32,931 nt of DNA from NCBI GenBank assembly GCA_036521875.1, contig DATDGX010000247.1:1-32931 (forward strand), in the 5' to 3' direction. The notes under the pieces were generated by a model that had not been told where the DNA came from, made no database searches, and saw only the letters and a list, made by a program, of their open reading frames with translations. A program made the translations under genes and the position numbers. This document shows, in pieces, positions 1-8,046 of the stretch (within the stretch, counting starts at the first letter, position 1; every line of letters starts with the position of its first letter). The DNA is from DATDGX01 sp036521875. GTDB lineage: Bacteria > Desulfobacterota > Binatia > Binatales > Binataceae.

Positions 1-165
1 CGCATCGGGGCCGAGAAATCCCGTGACGGAAGAAGGCAGCGGGCCACCCGACTGGAGCGCCTGCGCAGCCGCCGGCGCACTCTCAACCGTGGTCGAGCAT
101 CCTGAAGCCACCAGCATCAGCGCCAGAGCCGCCGCGGCCACGCCGGCCGCAATTGTTTTTCGCAT
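1..165 (-). CDS. Lipoprotein, N-terminal fragment (runs off the window)
   Basis: The minus strand reads from an ATG at 165 to the window edge with no stop (55 codons). The product starts MRKTIAAGV, has an alanine/leucine-rich hydrophobic stretch, and then a lipobox-like VASGC at about residues 19-23. That is a type II signal peptide with the lipidated cysteine at about residue 23. The mature part is Ser/Thr/Ala/Pro-rich and reaches 'TGFLGPDA' at the edge. 'GFLGDY/GFLGPD' openings after a lipobox occur in DUF3313 lipoproteins, but with so little sequence this is only a suggestion. The gene is divergent from the acyl-CoA synthetase gene, and the promoters of both must lie in the 150 bp between them. 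Confidence 0.6.
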   Translation of the reverse strand, partial: MRKTIAAGVAAAALALMLVASGCSTTVESAPAAAQALQSGGPLPSSVTGFLGPDA

Positions 166-286
166 ACTATTGGTCGTCACGATCTCCTCCATTCGCTGAT
201 TCAGTTACTCCTGATCTAAGGCACTTTCCGATTCGCTTGGAAAAATACGCCCGACAGGGACAGTGCGAAATGGGACGAAGGTCCGA

Positions 287-292
287 TATGAT
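287..292 (+). promoter_or_regulatory. Possible -10 element of the acyl-CoA synthetase gene
   Basis: TATGAT (5 of 6 consensus bases) lies about 20 bp before the chosen ATG at 314. No good -35 is found 16-18 bp upstream, so this is a weak prediction. Transcription from here would give a very short leader that still contains the GGAGAA ribosome-binding site at 299-304. Confidence 0.25.
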
Positions 293-313
293 CTGCGGCG
301 GAGAATAATCACG

Positions 314-1969
314 ATGATCGGACTCAAGGAACAGACCGTGCACGGCGCCAAGAGTTTCGCGGATGCGCGCGCGAAACATCGATGGCAAATTCCGGCGGAC
401 TATAACGTCGCGATCGACTGCCTCGATCGCCACGGCGCTCTTCGCGATCGCGTCGCGCTCTACTACGAGGACGACGAAGGCCACACCGCTCGCTACACGT
501 TTGGCCAGATGATCGAGGCGTCGAACCGCTTCGCCAACGCGCTCCGCGGACTTGGCATCCGGCGCGGCGACGTAGTCGCGATTCATACTCCGCAGCGCCC
601 CGAAACTGCGATCGCTCATATAGCGTGCTACCGGCTCGGCGCGGTGGCGCTTCCGATTTCGAAGCTCTTCGGCCCCGACGCGATCCGCTATCGGCTCGAG
701 AACAGTGCGGCCAAGGCGATTCTGATGGAGCCTGAGACGGTCGAGAAGATGGATGCGGTGCCGCGCGCGGAGCTGCCGGAGTTCAAGCACGTCATCGTGG
801 CCGGCGGAAGCCGCGGCGGGCTCAGCTTCGACGAGTTGCTCGCGAAAGGCGCGCCCGAATTCGCGATGGAAAAATCGAGCGCCGAAGATCCCACCCTCCT
901 AATGTACACCTCGGGCACCACCGGAAATCCCAAGGGTGTGCTGCACGTGGCGCGCTACGTGCTGGGCCACAACGGGATCGACTACTCGTACAATTTTCTC
1001 CGCGACGGCGATCTCTACTACAGTCCCGCCGACTGGGCATGGGCGGGCGGCCTGCTCGACGGCTTGCTCGCAGTGTGGCCGTACGGAATTCCGGTTCTCG
1101 CCTATCGCAGCAAGGCGCGCTTCGATCCCAACGTCACCATGCGCATCCTCGAAAAATATGGCGCGACCGTCGGCCTCTACCCGCCGACTGCACTCAAGGT
1201 GCTGCGCGAAGTAAAGAGTCCGCGCCAGAAGTACCAGCTCAAGCTGCGCTGCATCGTGAGTGGCGCCGAACCGGTAAGTCCCGAGCTTGCGCGATGGGTC
1301 GACGAGGAGCTGAAGGTCGAATTCAATCAGGGCTTCGGGCAGACCGAGGCTAACTATTTCATCGGCACCTGCTCGGCGCTGGAAAAACCTGCGCTGGAAC
1401 CACTCGGCAAGGCGTATCCAGGACACGATGTCGCGATCGTCTCGGCAGAGGGCATCCCGGTGAAAGCCGGCGAAAAAGGCGAGATCGCGATTCGCCGCGA
1501 CTCGCCGGTCGTCATGCGCGAGTACTGGAAAAATCCGAAAGCGATGAGCGAAAAATTCAAGGGCGAATGGCTGGTCACCGGCGACCTGGGGCACATGGAC
1601 GAGCAGGGCTACGTGTACTTCCAGGGCCGCGCCGACGACGTGATCAAGAGCTCCGGCTATCGAATCGGCCCCGCGGAGATCGAGGCGAAAGTCATGGAGC
1701 ACAAGGCGGTCGCGTCGTGTGCCGTGATCGGCGTGCCCGACCCGCAGCGCGGGCAGGCGATCAAGGCGTTCGTGAAACTGCTGCCCGGCTTCCAGCCGTC
1801 GAATGAACTCATCAAGGAGCTGCAGGCGGACGTGAAGAAGCGCCTCGCGGCGCACGAGTATCCGCGCGAGATCGAGTTCGTCGACGACTTCCCGGTGACG
1901 GTCACCGGCAAGATCATGCGGCGCGAGCTACGCGAACGCGAGGAACGAAAAATTCGCGGCGGCGCATGA
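314..1969 (+). CDS. AMP-forming acyl-CoA synthetase (medium-chain/acetyl-CoA-synthetase-like)
   Basis: 551-residue ANL-superfamily adenylating enzyme. It activates a carboxylic acid with ATP to an acyl-AMP and transfers it to CoA, in the cytoplasm. Motifs are in the expected order: the phosphate-binding loop YTSGTTGNPKGV, the NQGFGQTEANYF block, the adenylate-binding VTGDLGHMDEQGYVYFQGR block, the hinge and A8 region DDVIKSSGYRIGPAEIE, and a C-terminal PVTVTGKIMRREL with the catalytic lysine. The length is normal for the ACSM / short-to-medium-chain group. An in-frame GTG at 263 would add 17 residues, but the ATG at 314 has GGAGAA at 299-304 and begins with family-like sequence, so it is preferred. 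The exact acyl substrate cannot be read from sequence. Downstream genes on the same strand (methyltransferase, amidase) may be cotranscribed. Confidence 0.93.
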   Translation: MIGLKEQTVHGAKSFADARAKHRWQIPADYNVAIDCLDRHGALRDRVALYYEDDEGHTARYTFGQMIEASNRFANALRGLGIRRGDVVAIHTPQRPETAIAHIACYRLGAVALPISKLFGPDAIRYRLENSAAKAILMEPETVEKMDAVPRAELPEFKHVIVAGGSRGGLSFDELLAKGAPEFAMEKSSAEDPTLLMYTSGTTGNPKGVLHVARYVLGHNGIDYSYNFLRDGDLYYSPADWAWAGGLLDGLLAVWPYGIPVLAYRSKARFDPNVTMRILEKYGATVGLYPPTALKVLREVKSPRQKYQLKLRCIVSGAEPVSPELARWVDEELKVEFNQGFGQTEANYFIGTCSALEKPALEPLGKAYPGHDVAIVSAEGIPVKAGEKGEIAIRRDSPVVMREYWKNPKAMSEKFKGEWLVTGDLGHMDEQGYVYFQGRADDVIKSSGYRIGPAEIEAKVMEHKAVASCAVIGVPDPQRGQAIKAFVKLLPGFQPSNELIKELQADVKKRLAAHEYPREIEFVDDFPVTVTGKIMRRELREREERKIRGGA

Positions 1970-2012
1970 GCGCTCCGGCTGCCGGCGCCGGCGAATCAAG
2001 CAGAGGAACGGC

Positions 2013-2507
2013 GTGGCCCGCTTACCGCGCGCGGCAGGTCCGATCATATGGACCGTCGGAGTGACGCTGGGACATATCGTGCTCCCGTGGTCGATTTCCC
2101 TGCTCGCGACGCATCACGGATGGTCTCCGCGCGGACCCGGCGCCTTGAATCTGTTTGGCCTGGTGCCGCTGGCGGTCGGACTCGGAATTATCGTGTCGGC
2201 ACTCCGCCTTCATTTCGATTCCGGAAAAGAAGGTTGGGAGTTCAAGTCGACGCCCGACTACCTTCTCGTTCGTGGACCTTATCGCTACACGCGAAATCCG
2301 ATGTACGTGGGTGCGATCGCAATCTGGCTCGGATGGGCGCTGTTCTATGGAAGCGTCGCGGTGACGGTCGGGCTCGCGATACTTTGGAGCGCCGCGGCAT
2401 TCTTGTTGGTTCCGTTCGAAGAGCGGCAGTTGCAGCGCCGGTGGGGCGCGAGCTACGCCAATTACAAGACCCGCGCGCCGCGCTGGATCGGCCAGCCGGC
2501 GCGCTAG
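2013..2507 (+). CDS. PEMT/ICMT-family integral-membrane methyltransferase
   Basis: 164-residue membrane protein with about four hydrophobic segments (roughly residues 8-30, 43-65, 90-108 and 110-132). It carries the family signature VRGPYRYTRNPMYVG in the middle and the C-terminal EERQLQRRWGASYANYK, the EE...Y..Y SAM-binding region of isoprenylcysteine carboxyl methyltransferase / phospholipid N-methyltransferase proteins. It should methylate a lipid or lipid-like acceptor with SAM at the membrane, but bacterial members are mostly uncharacterised and the substrate is unknown. The start is GTG at 2013, preceded by an AGAGGA Shine-Dalgarno. It lies 43 bp after the acyl-CoA synthetase and 12 bp before the amidase, so a three-gene operon is likely. 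Confidence 0.85.
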   Translation: MARLPRAAGPIIWTVGVTLGHIVLPWSISLLATHHGWSPRGPGALNLFGLVPLAVGLGIIVSALRLHFDSGKEGWEFKSTPDYLLVRGPYRYTRNPMYVGAIAIWLGWALFYGSVAVTVGLAILWSAAAFLLVPFEERQLQRRWGASYANYKTRAPRWIGQPAR

Positions 2508-2519
2508 CGCGGAGGCGCG

Positions 2520-3917
2520 ATGCTCGAGCCATATACCGAAGCGTGGCAGCTCCGCGACCTGGTCGCGCGCGGCGAAGTCCGCCCGCGCGAGGTCGCCGAG
2601 TTCTTCATCGCGCGCATCGAGCGGCTCAACCCTGTACTCGGCGCCTACATGACAATCACCGCCGAGCGCGCGCTCGCCGACGCGGAGCGGCTCGAGCGCT
2701 CACGCGCCAGCGCCGCATCGATGCCGCTCTACGGCGTCGCCTACTCGCTCAAGGATTTGACGCCGACCCGCGGAATCAGGACCACGCTCGGCTCGCGCAA
2801 CTACGCCGATTCCATTTCGCCCGCCGATGCAGTGATCGCTGAGCGGCTCGCGCGCGCGGGCGGAATCCTGCTCGGCAAAACTTCGACGCCGGAATTTGGA
2901 GCGCGTCCAACGACTGAGGGAGGGCTGTGTCCGACCGCCTGTAACCCGTGGGACCTCGAGTACAACGCCGGCGGCTCCAGCGGCGGCGCGGCGGCCGCGG
3001 TCGCCGCGGGCCTGGGGCCGCTCGCCGAGGGCAGCGACGGCGGCGGATCGATTCGCGGCCCCGCGTCGAACTGCGGCGTGGTCGGGCTCAAGCCCGCGCG
3101 CGGGCGAATTACCTACGCGCCCCATCGCGGCGAGGCGTGGGGCGGATTCGCGACGCGCGGGCCGCTCGCGCGCACAGTCCGCGACGTCGCGCTGATGCTC
3201 GACGTCGTCGCGGGACCGGCGCCCGGCGACCCCTACTGGGCGCCGCCGCCACCGCGCCCGTTCGCCGCCGCGGTCGCGGCGCGTCCGGCGCGGTTGCGCC
3301 TCGCCGCGATCGCCGAGACCGCGCTGGGCGCCGTCGATGCCGAGGTCGCCGCGGCATTCGCCGCGGCGACCGCGGCGATGCGCGAGCTTGGACATCGCGT
3401 CGAGCCGCTCGCACTCGACCCGGGCGCGATGCTGCTCGAATGCGCGCGCATCCTGATCTGCGTTGGCATCGCCGCGATTGCGGTGAGCGACTTCGAGTCC
3501 GTCGATCCTGTGGTGCGCGAGATGTTTGCGGTGGGGCAGCGCGTCAGTGCGGCCGAGTACGTCAACCTGCTGGTCACCATGCAAAACACCGCGCGCGTGA
3601 TCGTCGAGCGCCTCGAGCCCTACGACGCTCTGCTGACGCCCACGATGACGCGGCCCGCGATGCGAAACGGGACCTTTCCCTCGCGCCCCGAGCGCTACCT
3701 CGATGAGCTGTGGACCTGGATCGCGTTCGAGTATCCGTTCAACGCGACCGGCCAGCCCGCGATCACGCTTCCCGCCGGGTTCACCAAAACGGGACTGCCG
3801 ATCGGACTGCAGATCGTGGGCCGTCCCAACGGGGAGTTCGATCTTCTGTCGCTCGCCGCGGAATACGAAAGCGCGCGCCCATGGCGCGATCTTCATCCGC
3901 CGCTCCCGGGCGGCTGA
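2520..3917 (+). CDS. Amidase-signature family amidase
   Basis: 465-residue amidase (EC 3.5.1.4-type) hydrolysing an amide through a Ser-cisSer-Lys triad. The triad is readable: Lys78 in SLKDL, cis-Ser153 in GGSSGG, and nucleophile Ser177 in GGSIRGP. The Ser-Ser and Ser-Lys spacings (24 and 99 residues) match those known for fatty-acid amide hydrolase. The signature stretch covers about residues 130-195. A GGAGG ribosome-binding site at 2511-2515 fixes the ATG at 2520. No signal peptide is seen, so it is cytoplasmic. The C-terminal PAITLPAGFTKTGLPIGLQIVG block is intact. It could be annotated as GatA-like, but no gatB/gatC neighbour is present and the context is catabolic, so a general amidase is the better call. 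It is convergent with the TetR gene, with 8 bp between stops. Confidence 0.93.
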   Translation: MLEPYTEAWQLRDLVARGEVRPREVAEFFIARIERLNPVLGAYMTITAERALADAERLERSRASAASMPLYGVAYSLKDLTPTRGIRTTLGSRNYADSISPADAVIAERLARAGGILLGKTSTPEFGARPTTEGGLCPTACNPWDLEYNAGGSSGGAAAAVAAGLGPLAEGSDGGGSIRGPASNCGVVGLKPARGRITYAPHRGEAWGGFATRGPLARTVRDVALMLDVVAGPAPGDPYWAPPPPRPFAAAVAARPARLRLAAIAETALGAVDAEVAAAFAAATAAMRELGHRVEPLALDPGAMLLECARILICVGIAAIAVSDFESVDPVVREMFAVGQRVSAAEYVNLLVTMQNTARVIVERLEPYDALLTPTMTRPAMRNGTFPSRPERYLDELWTWIAFEYPFNATGQPAITLPAGFTKTGLPIGLQIVGRPNGEFDLLSLAAEYESARPWRDLHPPLPGG

Positions 3918-3925
3918 CCCGCGCG

Positions 3926-4660
3926 CTAGACGCGGGGGCGGGAATCGCTGGCGCGGCCGTTCGTGCGCGCCGGCTTTTTGCTGCGCGGCGTCATTTCGTC
4001 GAGCCCCGCCAGATAGAGCATCGCGCGTCTCAGCAGCTCGCGCGCGCGCCGGCTGGTCAGCCGGTCGAGGAAAAATGAATTCACCGTGAGCCCCATCCAC
4101 AGCGAGCCGGCGATCACTCCGGCGTCCTGCGCGCTCAATCCCGGCAGTCGCGGAGAGAGCCGGAACAGATCTTCCAGGTAGCCGACCACCCGCGCGGCCT
4201 GCTGCTTGCCGCGGTTCCTCAGCGCTGGATCGTGGGTCGCGACCGCCATCTGCTGCAGCAGGAGCTTGCGATACGAAGACGGAACCGCGCGGCCGCCGAA
4301 GTAGTAGTCGACCAGGTTGTTGATCTGCTGGGCCGGCGGGTCGCCCCGATGGGCGACCAGGTCGTTGGCGATCTGGTCGGTGATCGCCGTGTTGAGATGC
4401 TCGAGCACCGCCTCCTTGCTCGGAAAGTAGTAGAGCAGGTGGCTCACCGACATTCCGGCCGCGCGCGCGAGATCGCTCAGCGAGGTGCTGGAGAAACCTT
4501 TCTCCAACATCGCCCGTTGCAGGGCACTCGCGATCGCGGTGCGGCGCGCGCGCGCCGAAGTTCGATCGGACGCCCGATCGACGCCGCGGACCGCACGCGC
4601 CCTGGTCGAGCCGTTACCCGGACTCTGGCTGAGCAAGTTTTCGACCTCCGAAGCTCGCAT
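3926..4660 (-). CDS. TetR/AcrR-family transcriptional regulator
   Basis: 244-residue regulator. The N-terminal HTH covers about residues 40-90: a helix with 'MLEKGFSSTSL', then SDLARAAGMSVSHLLYYFPSKEAVLEHL, the classic TetR HTH followed by the YYFPSKE helix 4. The C-terminal ligand domain is all-helical and not assignable to an effector. About 35 low-complexity Arg/Ser-rich residues precede the HTH, so the true start may be internal; ATG at 4660 is the longest choice. It is divergent from the amidohydrolase-LLM-VOC genes, and by the usual TetR arrangement it probably represses them and itself from the 4661-4765 region. No near-perfect operator palindrome stands out there beyond CGCATGCG at 4699-4706. 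Confidence 0.88.
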   Translation of the reverse strand: MRASEVENLLSQSPGNGSTRARAVRGVDRASDRTSARARRTAIASALQRAMLEKGFSSTSLSDLARAAGMSVSHLLYYFPSKEAVLEHLNTAITDQIANDLVAHRGDPPAQQINNLVDYYFGGRAVPSSYRKLLLQQMAVATHDPALRNRGKQQAARVVGYLEDLFRLSPRLPGLSAQDAGVIAGSLWMGLTVNSFFLDRLTSRRARELLRRAMLYLAGLDEMTPRSKKPARTNGRASDSRPRV

Positions 4661-4717
4661 GCTAACCGCGTGGTGATCTCTGGGTCAATACAGTTACGCG
4701 CATGCGAGTTTGAGCGC

Positions 4718-4723
4718 TTGACA
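4718..4723 (+). promoter_or_regulatory. Possible -35 (TTGACA) for the amidohydrolase operon
   Basis: A perfect TTGACA lies in the 105-bp divergent spacer between tetR and the amidohydrolase gene. The hexamer 17 bp downstream (4741-4746, GAATTT) matches the -10 consensus poorly, so the promoter may rely on another sigma factor or an activator. The AGAGG Shine-Dalgarno for the ATG at 4766 follows at 4754-4758. Confidence 0.3.
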
Positions 4724-4765
4724 AATTTTCACGCGGCGCGGAATTTCTTTTTGAGAGGCATGAAG

Positions 4766-5872
4766 ATGGATATCAGCAAGATCATCTCCGCCGATTCGCA
4801 CGTTATCGAGCCGGCCGATACCTGGACCGCGCGAATCGACAAGCGGTTCCTGGAGCGCGCGCCGCGTGTGATCGCCAAAGAGATCAATGGCAAACCCTCC
4901 GACGTTTTCGTCGCCGAAGGCATCCGTCCCTTCGCGGTCTCCGGGTTCGCGGTGGCCGGCTACGACCCCAAGGAATTCGGCGAGCGGATGGCGCGCGGAT
5001 ATCCCGGCGTCCGCCCGAGCGCGTGGGATCCCGCCGAGCGCCTCACGGACCAGGACCGCGACGGCGTGGCCGGCGAGGTGCTCTATCCGAGCCTCGGGAT
5101 GCCGCTGTTCCAGCTCGAGGACGGTGAGCTGCGCGCGGCGAGCTTCCGCGCCTACAACGAGTGGCTGGCCGAATATTGCGCGCCGAGTCCGCGGCGCCTC
5201 GCGGGCGTCGCCATGATCTCGCTCGACGATCCCGAATCCGGCGCGCGCGAGCTCGAGCGCACTACAAAGAAGGGACTTCGCGGCGCGATGGTCTGGGGCG
5301 ACGCGCCCGAGGAACGCCCCTACGGCGATCCGTCATACGATCCGTTCTGGGCCGCGGCGCAGGACCTCGGCGCTCCGCTCGCCTTTCATATCCTGACCGA
5401 GCGGCGCAGCAAAAACTGGACGCGCACCGTGATGAAGTACTATCCGACGCTTCATCATATGGTGCAGCGCACGCTGCGCGATCTGATCCTGGGCGGCGTG
5501 CTCGAGCGCTTCCCGCGCCTGCAGATCGTTTCAGTCGAGAACGACGTCGGCTGGATTCCGCATTTCCTGCAGCGCCTCGATCATTCTTACGAGAAGTATC
5601 GCTACCTCGAGCCGCATGGCGCGATTCCCAATCCGCCCAGCTTTTATTTCCATCGCCAGGTGCGGGCCACGTTCCAGGACGATCTGGTCGGCGTGCGGAT
5701 GCGCGACGTGATCGGCACGGACAATCTGATGTGGGCCTCGGACTTCCCGCATTCGGATTCGACCTGGCCGCATTCGCGCGAAGTGATCGCCAAAGATTTC
5801 GCGGGCGTGCCCGCAGCCGAATTGCGCAAGATGATTTGCGAGACTGCGGGTAACCTCTATAGCCTCGGCTGA
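4766..5872 (+). CDS. Amidohydrolase family 2 (ACMSD/2-pyrone-dicarboxylate lactonase-like TIM barrel)
   Basis: 368-residue metal-dependent hydrolase or decarboxylase of the amidohydrolase-2 type. The N-terminus is ISADSHVIEPADTW, in which the His of 'DSHVIEP' opens the barrel. The mid-region AFHIL, with a conserved His, follows at about residues 208-212, and the C-terminal NLMWASDFPHSDSTWPHS supplies the conserved Asp and His of this family. Such enzymes hydrolyse or non-oxidatively decarboxylate ring-derived acids, but the substrate here is unknown. Two ATGs compete (4760 and 4766); the Shine-Dalgarno GAGAGG at 4753-4758 is too close to the first and well spaced for the second. It heads a likely operon with the LLM oxidoreductase and VOC genes and is divergent from tetR. 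Confidence 0.88.
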   Translation: MDISKIISADSHVIEPADTWTARIDKRFLERAPRVIAKEINGKPSDVFVAEGIRPFAVSGFAVAGYDPKEFGERMARGYPGVRPSAWDPAERLTDQDRDGVAGEVLYPSLGMPLFQLEDGELRAASFRAYNEWLAEYCAPSPRRLAGVAMISLDDPESGARELERTTKKGLRGAMVWGDAPEERPYGDPSYDPFWAAAQDLGAPLAFHILTERRSKNWTRTVMKYYPTLHHMVQRTLRDLILGGVLERFPRLQIVSVENDVGWIPHFLQRLDHSYEKYRYLEPHGAIPNPPSFYFHRQVRATFQDDLVGVRMRDVIGTDNLMWASDFPHSDSTWPHSREVIAKDFAGVPAAELRKMICETAGNLYSLG

Positions 5873-5916
5873 GGCGCGGCTGGGCCCTGCCAGGATTTGG
5901 CCGCCGGAGGTTTTTG

Positions 5917-6795
5917 ATGAAATTCGGAATTCATCTTCCCCAGGTCGGCGGCACGCCCGGAAATATCGCGCACGTCGCGAGGCGCGCCGAGGAGAGCCGC
6001 TACGATTCGATTTGGGTCAGCGATCATATCCTGATGCCCGGCGGCCGCGGCGGCGCGCTCCCCGCCATCGAGATTCTCGAGCCCATCGCGACGCTCGCAT
6101 ACGCCGCCGCGGTGACCAGGACCATCCGCATCGGCACCAGCGTAATCGTGGTGCCTTACCGCAACGCGATCCATCTCGCCAAGGAACTCGCGACGCTCGA
6201 TCGGCTGTGCGGCGGCCGGCTGATTTTCGGCGCCGGCACCGGATGGCTGGAAGCCGAATTTCGCGCGCTCAACGCGCCGTATGAGCGCCGCGGCCGCTAT
6301 ACCGACGAGGCGATCCGCCTGATGCGCGAGCTGTGGGCTAACGACGCGCCCGAGTTCAAGGGGGATTTTTTCACCGTCTCCGGGATGCACTTCGGGCCGC
6401 GCCCGGCGGCCGGCCGAATCCCGATCTGGATCGGCGGCCTCAGCAGGCGTGCGATGCGCCGCGCGGTCGAGCTCGGTGACGGCTATCATGGCTCGCGGAT
6501 GCGCCCGGAGCAGTTCGCCGAACGACTCCAGTGGCTGCGCGAGATCGCGGCCGAGAAGGGACGCAGTCTCGACGGCTTTGCGATCACACATCGCACCTAT
6601 CTCGGCTTCGCCGAGAAATGGACCGAGATCGGCGGCTACACCGAAGGAATTCTCGCGCCGCCCGCGCAAATCGCCGAGTATCTGAATCGCTTCGCCGAGC
6701 TCGGCGTCGAGGAGATGCTGATCACGCCGCTCGGCGCGGACCACTCACTCGACAAATTCATGGACGTGTTCGATCGCGAAGTGCGCGGACTCTGA
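5917..6795 (+). CDS. LLM-class flavin/F420-dependent oxidoreductase
   Basis: 292-residue luciferase-like TIM-barrel oxidoreductase. The start MKFGIHLPQVGG, followed by a helix with RRAEESRYDSIWVSDHILMP, is the N-terminal signature of the F420-type LLM group. Also present are IRIGTSVIVVPYRNAIHLAKELATLD and FGAGTGWLEAEFRALN, the barrel strands and insertion that hold the deazaflavin or FMN. It would transfer hydride to or from an organic substrate, and choosing F420 over FMN rests on overall family resemblance. GGAGG at 5906-5910 sets the ATG at 5917; an in-frame TTG just before it is unlikely. It is 44 bp downstream of the amidohydrolase and 27 bp upstream of the VOC gene. Confidence 0.88.
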   Translation: MKFGIHLPQVGGTPGNIAHVARRAEESRYDSIWVSDHILMPGGRGGALPAIEILEPIATLAYAAAVTRTIRIGTSVIVVPYRNAIHLAKELATLDRLCGGRLIFGAGTGWLEAEFRALNAPYERRGRYTDEAIRLMRELWANDAPEFKGDFFTVSGMHFGPRPAAGRIPIWIGGLSRRAMRRAVELGDGYHGSRMRPEQFAERLQWLREIAAEKGRSLDGFAITHRTYLGFAEKWTEIGGYTEGILAPPAQIAEYLNRFAELGVEEMLITPLGADHSLDKFMDVFDREVRGL

Positions 6796-6822
6796 GTGAG
6801 CAAACCGCGGGGAGGCAGCGTA

Positions 6823-7269
6823 ATGATCAAAGGAATTTTCCACGTCAATATCAACGTCACCAACTTCGAGCGCTCGCTCGCATTCTACCAGATGCTGGGT
6901 TTCAAGGTCGTGGTCGATCTCAAGGAAGGCGGCTCCGAGAAGATGGGCATCGGGCTCGGGATGCCGAACAGCCGCGGGCGCGCCGCGCTGCTGATGCTTG
7001 GCGAGGATCGCCACGCCACCCGAATCGATCTCATCGAATGGAAAAGTCCGAAGACCGAAGGCAAGCCGTATCTGCATCTCGCCCACGCCGGCATCGCGCG
7101 AATCGCACTCCACACCAAGGGCGTCCAGAAAGTCTACGAGGAGCTCAAGGCGAAGGGGGTGAAATTTCTCTCCGAGCCGCAGCGCTTCGACACCAAGGCC
7201 GGCAAGTCATCGTTCGTCTGCTTCCACGATCCCGACGGCACCGTGCTCGAGCTGATCGAGTTCGAATAA
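6823..7269 (+). CDS. VOC-superfamily protein (glyoxalase/dioxygenase-like)
   Basis: 148-residue vicinal-oxygen-chelate protein with two beta-alpha-beta-beta-beta modules. The first begins FHVNINVTNFERSLAFYQMLGF, with a potential metal His at residue 7. The second ends CFHDPDGTVLELIEFE, with the usual metal-ligand Glu in 'LELIE'. Possible activities are isomerase, dioxygenase or resistance protein, and sequence alone does not decide. GGGGAGG at 6809-6815 supports the ATG at 6823 over the GTG at 6796. It is the last gene of the amidohydrolase-LLM-VOC set. Its last six codons and the bases after the stop are exactly shared with the segment downstream of recD (see repeat 7252-7274). Confidence 0.87.
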   Translation: MIKGIFHVNINVTNFERSLAFYQMLGFKVVVDLKEGGSEKMGIGLGMPNSRGRAALLMLGEDRHATRIDLIEWKSPKTEGKPYLHLAHAGIARIALHTKGVQKVYEELKAKGVKFLSEPQRFDTKAGKSSFVCFHDPDGTVLELIEFE

Positions 7270-7274
7270 ACGGG
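7252..7274 (+). repeat. Left copy of the recD-flank repeat (23-nt exact match)
   Basis: Positions 7252-7274 are identical to 15540-15562 downstream of recD and nearly identical to 11154-11172. Looser similarity to the 11137-11286 copy continues past the match: a GCGCCCGCTC block at 7276-7285 is also found at 11176-11185, and TTTCGCG follows in both. The copy covers the end of the VOC gene and marks where host-like sequence gives way to the less GC-rich accessory block. Confidence 0.7.
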
Positions 7275-7336
7275 CGCGCCCGCTCCGCGGTCGAGTTTCG
7301 CGCAGGTCGTGGACATAACTGTTTCGCGACTTGACC

Positions 7337-7354
7337 AGCACGACCGGTCGTGCT
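7337..7354. promoter_or_regulatory. Perfect 18-bp palindrome, likely TetR operator (or terminator)
   Basis: AGCACGACCGGTCGTGCT is a perfect inverted repeat centred 20 bp before the TetR ATG at 7366. A -35-like TTGACC at 7331-7336 abuts it. ACGACCGGTCGT cores are typical of autoregulated TetR operators, so autorepression is the favoured reading. The same bases can also fold as a 7-bp stem with a CCGG loop followed by six T (7354-7359), a passable intrinsic terminator for the VOC operon. The two roles are not exclusive. Confidence 0.7.
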
Positions 7355-7365
7355 TTTTTGTACGT

Positions 7366-8046
7366 ATGGCGAATCCTGAAAGCTCGACGCGTGAACGGAT
7401 ACTGCATCAAGGGTTGGCTCTGATGAGCCAATCGGGCCTGGCCGGCGTTACCCTCGGAGTTTTGGCCGATCAGGTGGGAATGTCGAAAAGCGGGCTGTTC
7501 GCTCACTTCCGTTCGAAAGAGGATGTTCAAATCGAATTGCTGACGCATATGGCGGACTTCGCGATGGCGCATGTTGTCGAGCCATCGATGACGGCTCGCG
7601 AAGGCCTGCCCCGCTTGCAGGCGCTGGTTCGCAATTGGTTCGGATGGGCGCAGCGCGCCGGGCTGCCGGGAGGGTGTCCGGTGGCCGCCGGCCTGTTCGA
7701 GTTCGATGACATCGAGGGCCGCGTCAGGAACAAGATCCTGGAAATGGAAGGTCAATGGCGCAGCCTGCTAACCGAACTCGTTCTGCGCGCCGTCGACCTG
7801 GGCCACTTGCGGCAGGATCTCGATGTCGACCAATTCGTGTGGGAGCTCTGCGGTATCTATCTGGGTCATCACGCCGCACATCGTTTCCTGCGCGCTGCCG
7901 ATGCTGACATACGAGCACGGACTGCCGTTCAGGCTCTCGTCGATCGCGCGATGCAACCAGGGATCGAACGCAAACTCGCGCGCGGTGCGACGTCCGGCAG
8001 ATCTCGCGCGAGGACAGCGATCTCCGCGAGGAAACCAGGACCATGA
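7366..8046 (+). CDS. TetR-family transcriptional regulator (controls the DJ-1/PfpI gene)
   Basis: 226-residue TetR regulator. The HTH lies at about residues 8-55: TRERILHQGLALMSQSGL, VTLGVLADQVGMSKSGLFAHF and RSKEDVQIELL. The C-terminal helical domain contains GWAQRAGLPGGCPVAAGLFEFDD, a stretch typical of the TetR subgroup with a PGGCP motif. The ATG at 7366 is the family-like start; a GTG at 7309 would translate through the palindrome and is rejected. The stop overlaps the next ATG (ATGA), so the DJ-1/PfpI gene is translationally coupled. The palindrome at 7337-7354 is its probable binding site. Base composition is less GC-rich than in the genes to the left, in keeping with acquisition. Confidence 0.9.
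   Translation: MANPESSTRERILHQGLALMSQSGLAGVTLGVLADQVGMSKSGLFAHFRSKEDVQIELLTHMADFAMAHVVEPSMTAREGLPRLQALVRNWFGWAQRAGLPGGCPVAAGLFEFDDIEGRVRNKILEMEGQWRSLLTELVLRAVDLGHLRQDLDVDQFVWELCGIYLGHHAAHRFLRAADADIRARTAVQALVDRAMQPGIERKLARGATSGRSRARTAISARKPGP

Noticed and set aside
2700..4100. 466-codon minus-strand ORF opposite the amidase
   Set aside because: Arg/Ala/Gly-rich shadow frame of a high-GC gene; the amidase on the plus strand has an intact triad.
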